Shown here: positions 1 to 5,795 of the stretch, in pieces | How positions within the stretch are numbered: position 1 is the stretch's first letter | How the letters are laid out: every line of letters starts with the position of its first letter | Source of the DNA: Pseudomonadota bacterium | GTDB lineage: Bacteria; SAR324; NAC60-12 | NCBI GenBank assembly: GCA_014381795.1 | Contig: JACNKY010000163.1 | Coordinates: 1 to 7,889, forward strand | Direction of reading: 5' to 3' | DNA length: 7,889 bases | Made by a program: the position numbers and the translations under genes | The notes under the pieces: model-generated | Told to the model about the DNA's origin: nothing | The model's database searches: none | What the model saw: only the letters and a program-made list of their open reading frames with translations

Positions 1-598
1 TAGGCTGAAGACTACCCTTGATTACAGCTTCTGTATCAGCATAGCCCTGTTCACCGGCTTCTTTGTTGCGAACTTTTTCCAAATATTCAAACTCTCCACC
101 TTCTTCAGGAGCCTGCACCATCAGGGTTATGGCAAAAGAGGCATTGTCGTAGTGCCAACCCAACTGTTGTCCACGCTCGTAATAATTTATATTAATCGAA
201 GATAGTGTATCTGCATAAGGAAAAACCGGAACATCAAGTACGCTTTCCAGAAAAACTCTGAACTCCGACCATTCATATAAAGTCCTTAGTGGAGAGTTAT
301 CCGGAATCTGATCATGCGGTACACAACCCTTGTCACTTTGCTGTTCGAGATTACGAATGTGTTCATCTGGTAAAGAGTGGTCTGAATCAAGCAGATAAGC
401 GTTGTGATTCTGGCTGCAAAAATAAGCCAGTGGTCTCACTTCTCTAGCTTCGTTTTGCAGTGATTCCAATGTATCAACACTTAAAAAATTTTCCATCACC
501 AACGCGCCTATACTGTCGAGCTGATCTTTACAGGACTGTGTGTACCGCGCATCCTGAATTGGATGCTGATGCAGATTAACTATTTTTTCCGGATTCAT
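1..598 (-). CDS. HalD/BesD/ArpA-type 2-oxoglutarate/Fe(II) oxygenase, 3' end beyond left edge
   Basis: This is an open frame of 199 codons from the ATG at 598 to the window edge, with no internal stop; the C-terminus lies outside. The segment around residues 147-172 (GWHYD, then ITLMVQAPEEGGEFEY) is the conserved core of the HalD/BesD-like non-haem iron oxygenases. H149 and D151 form the HxD half of the iron-binding triad; the distal His and the 2-oxoglutarate-binding Arg should lie past the edge. Members of this family act on free amino acids or similar small molecules. True halogenases replace the Asp of HxD with Gly, so the intact HYD predicts hydroxylation rather than chlorination (family knowledge). 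The substrate is unknown. A promoter lies 50-80 bp upstream, but no strong Shine-Dalgarno site is visible. An in-frame TAA two codons upstream supports this start. The first 27 codons are duplicated at 2271-2352. Confidence 0.8.
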   Translation of the reverse strand, partial: MNPEKIVNLHQHPIQDARYTQSCKDQLDSIGALVMENFLSVDTLESLQNEAREVRPLAYFCSQNHNAYLLDSDHSLPDEHIRNLEQQSDKGCVPHDQIPDNSPLRTLYEWSEFRVFLESVLDVPVFPYADTLSSININYYERGQQLGWHYDNASFAITLMVQAPEEGGEFEYLEKVRNKEAGEQGYADTEAVIKGSLQP

Positions 599-630
599 AG
601 TTTATTCTCATCTACTTAAAACATTAGACG

Positions 631-644
631 TGATGATTACATCA
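631..644. promoter_or_regulatory. Operator-like palindrome TGATG-N4-CATCA
   Basis: TGATG (631-635) and CATCA (640-644) form a perfect 5-bp inverted repeat around ATTA. It sits just downstream of the predicted -10 box, about where transcription of the oxygenase would start. This is a common position for a repressor site. The palindrome is kept intact in the second repeat copy (2385-2398). No regulator gene is visible in the window, so the role is inferred from position and conservation only. Confidence 0.3.
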
Positions 645-651
645 GACAGGT

Positions 652-680
652 ATTCTAAAAAAATTAGCGAGTAATGGCAA
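652..680 (-). promoter_or_regulatory. Predicted sigma70-type promoter of the oxygenase gene
   Basis: Read on the minus strand, TTGCCA (675-680) and TAGAAT (652-657) are separated by exactly 17 bp. They match the -35 and -10 consensus at five of six positions each. The predicted transcript starts near 645, giving a leader of about 47 nt before the ATG at 598. The whole promoter lies in the part of the direct repeat that is identical in both copies. Confidence 0.5.
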
Positions 681-924
681 CACTGTTTCAAACACTTTGA
701 GAACTACATTTATAAAGAGAATAATTTTTCTTGGATGACAAATATTTTAGAGCACATAGAGTAAACGTGGCAGGTTAATTTTGAACTGATTAAAATCACT
801 TCAGCATACTTCACTAATTACAGAACTTTTCGTGAATACGTTGTACTTAGGAGACTCGAAGCGTCTTTCTAGCACTGGTAAATTCTACTTTGCTAAGAAA
901 ATCATATTTTTTATGTACGACTTG

Positions 925-974
925 TGCACCTGCTAGGAGTCGAACCTATGCCCTCAGTACCGTAAACTTTGATA
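925..974 (-). pseudogene. 3' half of a tRNA-Arg(ACG)-like gene, degenerate relic
   Basis: Read on the minus strand, this resembles the 3' half of a tRNA. It shows part of an anticodon stem (AAAGT, 966-970), a seven-base loop TTACGGT with anticodon ACG, the partner stem ACTGA (954-958), a four-base variable loop GGGC, and a T-arm ATAGG-TTCGACT-CCTAG. The acceptor strand CAGGTGC (926-932) and a discriminator A (925) follow. The anticodon stem pairs at only three positions and the T-stem has one mismatch. No D-arm or matching 5' acceptor strand GCACCTG lies upstream, and no CCA is encoded. It is therefore a remnant, not a working tRNA. Such 3' tRNA fragments are often left by integration of mobile DNA at tRNA genes. 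Confidence 0.5.
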
Positions 975-1138
975 GTAAGTATATAGGGGCAGACTACAAC
1001 ATATAAAAACAATAATATTAGTAAGATAGTTGATCATAATTATTGTCACATCTCCCCTAATATGGCCTGATTTTTAAAATAATGGCACAGTATTGTTACA
1101 AAAAAAATTCTTTCGTGCGTGTGTATAGTATTTATTTC

Positions 1139-1166
1139 TTGCGGTAAATCTCAAATCTACTATATT
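1139..1166 (+). promoter_or_regulatory. Possible promoter of the SDR gene
   Basis: TTGCGG (1139-1144) and TATATT (1161-1166) are separated by 16 bp. The -10 match is good and the -35 match is partial. Transcription from here would give a leader of about 45 nt before the ATG at 1218. In such AT-rich DNA a chance match is likely enough that this stays tentative. Confidence 0.3.
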
Positions 1167-1217
1167 CTACATCTAGTTGTATATTAATTTCTGAAACCAT
1201 TTACACAAAAAGTTTTT

Positions 1218-2141
1218 ATGAAAAATAATAAAGTTTGCATTGTCACAGGAGCCTCTCGCGGGATTGGGCGTGGAATTGCCCTGGTACTTGCGCAAGAAGA
1301 AGGCTGCACGGTGTACGCGACTGCACGGAATGAAGAGGCACTGAAGGCTCTTGCAGAAGAGGCGGCTGCAGGAACCAAAGGCGGAGTTGTGAAGGTTTGC
1401 AAGCTGGATCAAAAGGATGACACTGCGGTACAAGACTTTGTGGAGCAAGTGAAGTCGGAAGACAATCAGGTTAACCTTTTGGTGAACAGTGCGTATGCCG
1501 GACTGATTGCCATCGCCCCTCACTTTGGCAAGCCTTTCTGGGAAAGGCCAATCTCTGTCTTTGATGCTTCGCTCAACATCGGCCTCCGTAGCGCCCATGT
1601 GATGAGCTCCCTTGTCGCTCCAATGATGGTCAAGAACAAAACCGGGTTGATAGTACAGGTTTCGAGCTTTGGGGGAGTTCAATATTTATTCGACGTTGGA
1701 TATGGCGTCGGAAAGGCAGGACTCGACCGCCTCACTGCGGATATGGCGGCAGAGCTTAAACCTTACAATGTGCATACCGTGACGTTGTACCCCGGAGCCG
1801 GTGTAACTGAGGTTACGGCTTTCCCTGGCGGAGAGACCCCTGTTTTTACGGGTCGGTCCGTCGCTGCACTTCTCAACAAAGCCACGAACGAGGATCTGGC
1901 TCGAATGAGCGGAAAGGTCGTCCAGTCAGCGGAACTCGCTGAACGCTATGGGTTCACTGATGTGAACGGCGGGATGCCAGAAGGTGATTTTGCAGGCGTG
2001 GAGGCTGCTAAACGAATGCGCGAGGTGATGTCAAAGCCTGTGATCCAGTACGACATGGATGCAGAACTGCCGGACCCATCCGAGACGAACAACGCCGGTA
2101 TCGCTGGATTGTTTGCAGGAGCCCAAAACTACAGCGAGTAA
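1218..2141 (+). CDS. DHRS1-like short-chain dehydrogenase/reductase
   Basis: This 307-residue protein is a classical Rossmann-fold SDR that should oxidise or reduce a carbonyl/alcohol substrate with NAD(P)(H) in the cytosol. The cofactor loop TGASRGIG is at residues 10-17 and the NNAG-equivalent NSAYAG at 90-95. The catalytic Asn is N120 (NIGLR), the Ser S149/S150 (VSS), and the active-site pair Y162-K166 (YGVGK). NAYAG-like, FWE-P, GLR and QY-FDV-YGVGKA blocks resemble the DHRS1 subfamily, best known from animals but also present in bacteria; the substrate is not established from sequence. All catalytic residues are intact. Its base composition is visibly richer in G+C than the DNA on either side, and no Shine-Dalgarno site precedes the ATG (ACACAAAAAGTTTTT). 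It stands alone between two direct repeats. Both facts suggest acquisition by transfer. Confidence 0.85.
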   Translation: MKNNKVCIVTGASRGIGRGIALVLAQEEGCTVYATARNEEALKALAEEAAAGTKGGVVKVCKLDQKDDTAVQDFVEQVKSEDNQVNLLVNSAYAGLIAIAPHFGKPFWERPISVFDASLNIGLRSAHVMSSLVAPMMVKNKTGLIVQVSSFGGVQYLFDVGYGVGKAGLDRLTADMAAELKPYNVHTVTLYPGAGVTEVTAFPGGETPVFTGRSVAALLNKATNEDLARMSGKVVQSAELAERYGFTDVNGGMPEGDFAGVEAAKRMREVMSKPVIQYDMDAELPDPSETNNAGIAGLFAGAQNYSE

Positions 2142-2270
2142 TGATTAGAGCTGGGGACAAGTTGTTTTTGGGAGGCACCCTTCCGGGCTCCCAAGCCGAC
2201 TTGACCAGTCCTTCGATGATGGGCTCCACCAGGGCAGATTTTGGGACGAAGATGCGACAGTAGTCTTCAC
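2142..2270 (-). other. G+C-rich unidentified coding-like fragment after the SDR
   Basis: The composition matches the SDR rather than the AT-rich flanks, so this stretch probably arrived with it. On the minus strand it reads without a stop as a protein-like segment (for example CRIFVPKSALVEPIIEGLVK, then SAWEPGRVPPKNN). At its upstream end it is in frame with the oxygenase remnant, and the frame runs on through the antisense of the SDR to about 2008. I do not recognise a family. It may be the 3' end of a gene that was convergent with the SDR in the donor. No start codon or ribosome site is available for it here. Confidence 0.35.
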
Positions 2271-2352
2271 CGAGTTGGGCTTTACAGGACTGAGTGTAAC
2301 GTGCATCCTGAATTCTATGCTGATGCAGATTAACTATTTTTTCCGGATTGAT
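2271..2352 (-). pseudogene. Truncated duplicate of the oxygenase 5' end
   Basis: On the minus strand this reads NPEKIVNLHQH, then IQDARYTQSCK and QL, the same N-terminus as the oxygenase at 598. The start codon has changed from ATG to ATC (2350-2352), and the frame has an upstream TAA, so it cannot start normally. Beyond about 2271 homology to the oxygenase ends abruptly and unrelated G+C-rich sequence follows in the same frame. This is a non-functional fragment made by the duplication or insertion event. Confidence 0.75.
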
Positions 2353-2405
2353 AGTTTATACTTATGTACTTACAACATTAGACGTGATGATTACATCAGA
2401 CAGGT

Positions 2406-2434
2406 ATTCTAAAAAAATTAGCGAGTAATGGCAA
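2406..2434 (-). promoter_or_regulatory. Conserved duplicate of the oxygenase promoter, pointing antisense to the SDR
   Basis: The same TTGCCA-N17-TAGAAT pair found at 652-680 is kept without change, and the TGATG-N4-CATCA palindrome is kept at 2385-2398. If active, it would transcribe leftward through the dead oxygenase fragment and into the antisense strand of the SDR 3' end. Confidence 0.35.
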
Positions 2435-2644
2435 CACTGTTTCAAACACTTTGATAACTATATCTTATAAAGACATAAACCTTACGGGTTGATAAGTATT
2501 TTTAAGCACATAGAGTAAACGCAGCAGGTTCATTTCGAACTGATTACAATCACTTTAGCGTACATCACTAAGTACAGAATTTTTAGTAAATACGAAGTCT
2601 CTTGAAGGCCCTTAACGTCTTTTTATCACTGAGATATTCTCAAT

Positions 2645-2671
2645 TCCGAAGAAATTCGGACTTTATTTTTT
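2645..2671 (+). terminator. Possible intrinsic terminator
   Basis: TCCGAA (2645-2650) and TTCGGA (2655-2660) form a 6-bp stem with a GAAA tetraloop, followed by the T-rich run CTTTATTTTTT. The stem is short, and the site is about 500 bp after the SDR stop. It lies just upstream of the GFA gene promoter, so it may insulate that gene from rightward transcription. Confidence 0.35.
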
Positions 2672-2677
2672 AAAGAG

Positions 2678-2706
2678 TTGACAAAGCCCACTTTGCAAGT
2701 TAATAT
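2678..2706 (+). promoter_or_regulatory. Predicted sigma70 promoter of the first GFA gene
   Basis: A perfect -35 box TTGACA (2678-2683) is followed after 17 bp by TAATAT (2701-2706), which keeps the key T, A and final T of the -10 consensus. Transcription would start near 2713, leaving a leader of about 90 nt before the ATG at 2805. Confidence 0.55.
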
Positions 2707-2804
2707 TTCCGAGCTTATGGTACAAAACACATGGTAGATTCTCTTCTAGATTGTGTGGTGTTTCTACATTTTATTATTAATAATTTTTCTAAAAAAAAGG
2801 ATAT

Positions 2805-2839
2805 ATGATCAAACATCAAGGCGGCTGCCACTGTGGCAA
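2805..2839 (+). repeat. Inverted repeat formed by the GFA 5' ends (partner 6613-6647)
   Basis: The first 35 bases of this gene match the first 35 bases of the minus-strand GFA gene with only about three differences, so they form an inverted repeat about 3.8 kb apart. The similarity comes from paralogous coding sequence and decays further into the genes. It is not a transposon end. Confidence 0.6.
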
Positions 2840-3257
2840 AATTCGTTACACCACTGAGTACGATCCAATGTTAGTAATGCAGTGCAATTGTATGTCATGC
2901 CGGAAAATTTCTGGCTCTATGACTGTTTCAGCCATGTTTGCGGAACATGAAATAGAAATAACAGGACAGTGTAAAGAGTATACTTATCCAGGAGGCAGCG
3001 GCATGCCGTTTCACAGAGGATTTTGTGAAAACTGCGGACAATATGTTTATGGAAAACCTACAGCATTTGAAGGCTTTCTAGGGATGTCACTTGGTTCATT
3101 TGATGACCCTCATCAATTTGAGCCCAAAATGGAGATTTTCACAGACAAAAAATTAAAGTGGCTCAAGCATGACGGCTGCATAAAAGACTCTTTTGAAGAA
3201 GTAGCAACCGAAGAGAGAATTATGGCGATGATGGAAAACATGGATCAAAGAGGCTAG
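2805..3257 (+). CDS. GFA-family (CENP-V/GFA fold) zinc-binding protein, copy 1
   Basis: This 150-residue protein has the full GFA zinc-site pattern: CHC at 8-10, C27 and C29-x2-C32, and FC-x2-CG at 74-78. The family is named after a proposed glutathione-dependent formaldehyde-activating enzyme, but most members have no tested reaction, so only the fold and zinc binding are safe. It is a paralogue of the gene at 6192-6647: both begin MIKHQGGCHCG-IRY and end with ENMDQR, with clear similarity between. An AAGGA ribosome site (2797-2801) stands 3 bp before the ATG. The gene is monocistronic and converges on the signalling operon. Its TAG stop (3255-3257) overlaps the phosphatase stop on the opposite strand within one CTAG. 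No signal peptide or membrane segment is seen, so it should be cytosolic. Confidence 0.85.
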   Translation: MIKHQGGCHCGKIRYTTEYDPMLVMQCNCMSCRKISGSMTVSAMFAEHEIEITGQCKEYTYPGGSGMPFHRGFCENCGQYVYGKPTAFEGFLGMSLGSFDDPHQFEPKMEIFTDKKLKWLKHDGCIKDSFEEVATEERIMAMMENMDQRG

Positions 3258-4186
3258 TTCAGTCTGAAGGCTACCATTGTCATGTCATCTCTGAGCGGTT
3301 GAGTTCCTCTGTGATTATCGAGTGCGACCTGAACATTATTGATGATACGAGCTGGATCTTGATCGTTCCATAATGACAAAATATTGAGGAGCTTGTCTTT
3401 TCCGAACAGGATAAGATTCGGCTCCTCGCTCATCACATCCATGATCCCGTCTGTAAGCATCACCACGATTTGATCTCCCAAGTTGAGTTCGTGCGTGTCA
3501 AAAGGAAAATCCAGTGGTGTCCTTGAACCACCAACCGATTTCCGGTTACCTTTTAACTCAAGGGGTTCCCCATTGTTCTGCAACAAAAAGCTGCTGGAAC
3601 GCGCTCCGGCAAAAGACAGTTTCTTAGTATGTTTGTGTAGAAGGCAGATTGAACCGTCAAAACCATCGTTAGATTTTGCTTTTCTGTTAACATGCTGACC
3701 CAGCATGGCGGAAATCAAATTATGTGCAGATGTCAAATACTCTCCAGCCGTGTTGACATTGGGGTCATGAATCAGTCGATCAAAGATGGATCCGGTAAGA
3801 GTAGAGAGCAAAGCGCCAGGGACACCGTGTCCTGTGCAGTCAATTACAGCTACAAGAACGGTCTCACCCAAATCCTTGATGACATAAAAGTCCCCGCCAA
3901 CCACATTCAACGGTTTCCAGATCGTAGCTATTGTTAAAGAATCCGGCATTGAACTTGGCAGCATAGCACCTTGAATTCGTGAAGAATATTGAATAGACTT
4001 TTTCACTTCCTCTTGCGCTTCGATGGCTAATGATTTTTGCCTTGCAAGCTCCTTGGCCAAATTTCCACCTAACTTGATCTGCATTTCCAAATTTTTAATC
4101 TTCTTATTTTGTTTGGAAATTTCTTCTTCCAGCATTGCTGTTTCACTCAATTCAGATCTTTCTTCGTGATTATTGGGGGTTTCCAT
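3254..4186 (-). CDS. SpoIIE/PP2C-type serine/threonine phosphatase, SiaA/RsbU-like
   Basis: This 310-residue protein is predicted to remove phosphate from the SiaC-like protein encoded in the same operon. Residues 18-70 are a charged helical coiled coil, ending in the SIQYSSRIQGAMLP linker typical of SpoIIE-domain phosphatases. The catalytic domain covers about 85-310: VGGDF (D99), VIDCTGHGVPGAL (D116), LTDG (D246) and RDDMT (D300/D301) supply the expected metal-binding acidic residues. SiaA of Pseudomonas has an N-terminal membrane sensor; this protein has no hydrophobic segment and should be soluble, so its input is unknown. It is the last gene of the operon, 13 bp after the cyclase, with AAAGG upstream of the ATG. 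Its stop overlaps that of the convergent GFA gene. Confidence 0.88.
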   Translation of the reverse strand: METPNNHEERSELSETAMLEEEISKQNKKIKNLEMQIKLGGNLAKELARQKSLAIEAQEEVKKSIQYSSRIQGAMLPSSMPDSLTIATIWKPLNVVGGDFYVIKDLGETVLVAVIDCTGHGVPGALLSTLTGSIFDRLIHDPNVNTAGEYLTSAHNLISAMLGQHVNRKAKSNDGFDGSICLLHKHTKKLSFAGARSSSFLLQNNGEPLELKGNRKSVGGSRTPLDFPFDTHELNLGDQIVVMLTDGIMDVMSEEPNLILFGKDKLLNILSLWNDQDPARIINNVQVALDNHRGTQPLRDDMTMVAFRLN

Positions 4187-4199
4187 GATTGAATTACCT

Positions 4200-5246
4200 T
4201 TAATTTTTGGTCGAATGCTGAATGATGTTTTCTAACTGAGGAATCAACTCCTGAATTATTTTCTTCGAATCCTCACTTAAAACTAAAGGATCAATTTCCA
4301 AATCAAGTCCTTTGGAGTGGAAAGACAGATTAGCTGAGAGGTCTTTGGCTTCTTTTAGTTTGGTGACGGTATAGGTTTTGATTGGACGGGCAAAGCCTTT
4401 GACATGAATTTCCTGATTTGGCACAAAATCAAAATGTTCTTGTGTCAGCAGCATAGTTTCTTCGCTGATGAGAACTTCACCGACTCCTGCCGAAGATTCA
4501 AGGCGGGAAGCCAAATTCACTTGATTTCCAATTGCGGTGTAATCCAAGCGATTTTCGGAACCAAAATTTCCAACTGTGCATATTCCGGAGTTGATACCGC
4601 AGCGAATGTTAAACGGACGCGTTACCCCCATTTTGTTCAGTTCATAATTGAGTAGTTTTACTTTTTCCTGCATCGACAAAGCCATGGTTACACACTTGAC
4701 GGCATCATGCTGCGGGCCCAATGTCTCCGGGTCACCAAAAAAAGCCATGATCGCGTCCCCGATATATTTGTCAATCGTCGCACCGTGAGAAATGGCAACA
4801 ATGGCCATTTCATTCAGGTACGCGTTAAGAGAGTTTGTCAGCATTTCCGGTTCAAGCTGGTCGGTGATTTCGGTAAACGAGACTATGTCTGAGAAAAATA
4901 CCGTCAGAAATTTTCGGTCCGCCCCAACCCGGACTTCAGATTTTCCGCTAAATATAGATTCATAAACCTGGGGGGAGAGGTATTTTGAGAGCTTAACAGA
5001 AAGTGTTTCAAGCTTAGTGTTCTGTCCACTCAGAGTTTGGTTCAGTTCAACCTGCTCTTTGGACATAAGGTTCAGTTGCGCTTCGGTACGGTCAGACATC
5101 TTCACCAAACGTCTTGTCTGTTTCAACAGTTTTTCATAACCCTTTAATAAAAGCAGATATTGCTCCGTATCAAGACTATTGGCCTCTGCTAATTCTTTGG
5201 CATTGTCCAGTAATGCTTCTTCCTGTTTAAACAGCCCTCCACTCAT
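4200..5246 (-). CDS. Class III nucleotide (adenylate-type) cyclase with N-terminal helical stalk
   Basis: This protein should make cAMP from ATP. I place the start at the ATG at 5246, giving 348 residues: it overlaps the kinase stop as ATGA, the usual sign of translational coupling. An upstream in-frame TTG at 5258 is possible but less likely. Residues 1-95 are mainly helical and include KQTRRLVKMSDR (about 42-53), a linker that I recall in signalling enzymes of this group, then a YLSPQVYESIFSG hinge. The catalytic domain runs about 105-270. Metal-binding Asp are D120 (FSDIVSFT) and D164 (DKYIGD); purine-selecting residues are K160 and T237 (DYTAIGN), a Lys/Thr pair typical of bacterial adenylate cyclases; transition-state residues are N244 and R248 (VNLASRLE). 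All are present, so it should be active. There is no membrane segment. It takes the position of the diguanylate cyclase SiaD in Pseudomonas. Confidence 0.9.
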   Translation of the reverse strand: MSGGLFKQEEALLDNAKELAEANSLDTEQYLLLLKGYEKLLKQTRRLVKMSDRTEAQLNLMSKEQVELNQTLSGQNTKLETLSVKLSKYLSPQVYESIFSGKSEVRVGADRKFLTVFFSDIVSFTEITDQLEPEMLTNSLNAYLNEMAIVAISHGATIDKYIGDAIMAFFGDPETLGPQHDAVKCVTMALSMQEKVKLLNYELNKMGVTRPFNIRCGINSGICTVGNFGSENRLDYTAIGNQVNLASRLESSAGVGEVLISEETMLLTQEHFDFVPNQEIHVKGFARPIKTYTVTKLKEAKDLSANLSFHSKGLDLEIDPLVLSEDSKKIIQELIPQLENIIQHSTKN

Positions 5247-5761
5247 GGGACAATCCAAGCTTTCAGGACAAAAAGCAACTCCGGACTTTCCACAAAGTCG
5301 AATTCAAACTTTGAGGATTTTCTTGCAATTTCAATGAAGCCTAATCCTGCACCTTTGCTGCCTTCCGGAGGTCCCTCCCTTAAACGCTGCTTGTATGCTT
5401 TCCTGAGTTCTTTTGACTCCATTTTCTGCAACTCCTCCAAATTTCCTTTTAGAGACAACATTTTATCCGCATTCATCGGATTGATGGCTTCAACCACAAA
5501 ACCTTCCTTGGAATGACCGATTGCCACGGTTCCGATTCCACCTTCGGCTAGTCGTTCCTCGGAGTAACGGATGATGTTTTGTGCCTGTTCGATGAAAATA
5601 CCAAAAACACGCGTAGTCAAATCTATATCGTGGTCAATATCTGACACCTGCTCTCGCACAATTCCGGAAATCGCGGACAAGACCTCTTCCGATAAAAGCC
5701 CTGAATAGCAAAAGAAAGTTCCTCTGCTGAGCAGTAATTTATGAAAATCATGTGAATCCAT
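5243..5761 (-). CDS. siaB: SiaB-family serine/threonine protein kinase (GHKL fold)
   Basis: This 172-residue protein is predicted to phosphorylate the SiaC-like protein encoded just upstream, opposing the SpoIIE phosphatase. The N-box equivalent is FIEQAQNIIRYS (about 56-67, with E58 and N62), and the ATP-lid glycines are in KGAGLGFIEIARKSS (136-150). This is the compact anti-sigma-factor-like kinase arrangement of SiaB. An acidic and basic linker (about 105-135) lies between the boxes. It has no sensor domain or membrane segment. An AAGGA ribosome site lies about 7 bp before the ATG. The stop codon overlaps the cyclase start (ATGA), which ties expression of kinase and cyclase together. The gene symbol is given by family resemblance and operon context, not by tested function. 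Confidence 0.8.
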   Translation of the reverse strand: MDSHDFHKLLLSRGTFFCYSGLLSEEVLSAISGIVREQVSDIDHDIDLTTRVFGIFIEQAQNIIRYSEERLAEGGIGTVAIGHSKEGFVVEAINPMNADKMLSLKGNLEELQKMESKELRKAYKQRLREGPPEGSKGAGLGFIEIARKSSKFEFDFVESPELLFVLKAWIVP

Positions 5762-5795
5762 GTTGTTTCCTTTTATAAAATCTTCTAAGGTATCA

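Larger units (their letters stand above)
517..886. repeat. Direct repeat, copy A (about 370 bp)
   Basis: This segment aligns with 2271-2640 at a nearly constant offset of 1754 bp. It covers the first 27 codons of the oxygenase and about 290 bp upstream. Identity is high near the coding start (about 10 mismatches over 527-620), perfect over 620-700 (81 bp), and lower but clear to about 886. The perfectly identical core holds the predicted promoter and the TGATG/CATCA palindrome. Confidence 0.9.
887..1217. other. AT-rich intergenic stretch with tRNA relic and possible SDR promoter
   Basis: Together with the repeat, the gene-free interval between the oxygenase start (598) and the SDR start (1218) is about 620 bp. 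After copy A ends near 886 the sequence is strongly AT-rich. I see no credible coding frame here. The only recognisable items are the tRNA-like fragment at about 925-974 and a weak promoter candidate at 1139-1166. Confidence 0.6.
2271..2640. repeat. Direct repeat, copy B (about 370 bp)
   Basis: This is the second copy of the repeat at 517-886, in the same orientation. The stretch 2374-2454 is identical to 620-700. The left end stops inside the oxygenase coding remnant; the right end fades at about 2640. Together the copies bracket the tRNA relic and the G+C-rich SDR block. Confidence 0.9.

Noticed and set aside
1..598. Calling the oxygenase a halogenase
   Set aside because: The iron-binding Asp of HYD is present; halogenases of this group have Gly at that position.
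925..974. A functional tRNA gene
   Set aside because: Only the 3' half is present; no D-arm or 5' acceptor strand pairs with it, and the anticodon stem is broken.
1173..1682. Minus-strand open frame of 169 codons overlapping the SDR
   Set aside because: It is antisense to an SDR with all catalytic motifs intact, resembles no family and has no ribosome site.
2008..2229. Minus-strand frame of 73 codons
   Set aside because: Its 3' part is antisense to the SDR. The upstream part is described as an unidentified fragment fused to the oxygenase remnant; no evidence that it is translated.
517..2640. The direct repeats as insertion-sequence or CRISPR elements
   Set aside because: There are only two copies of about 370 bp, no transposase, no regular short spacing, and the repeat contains part of an ordinary gene.
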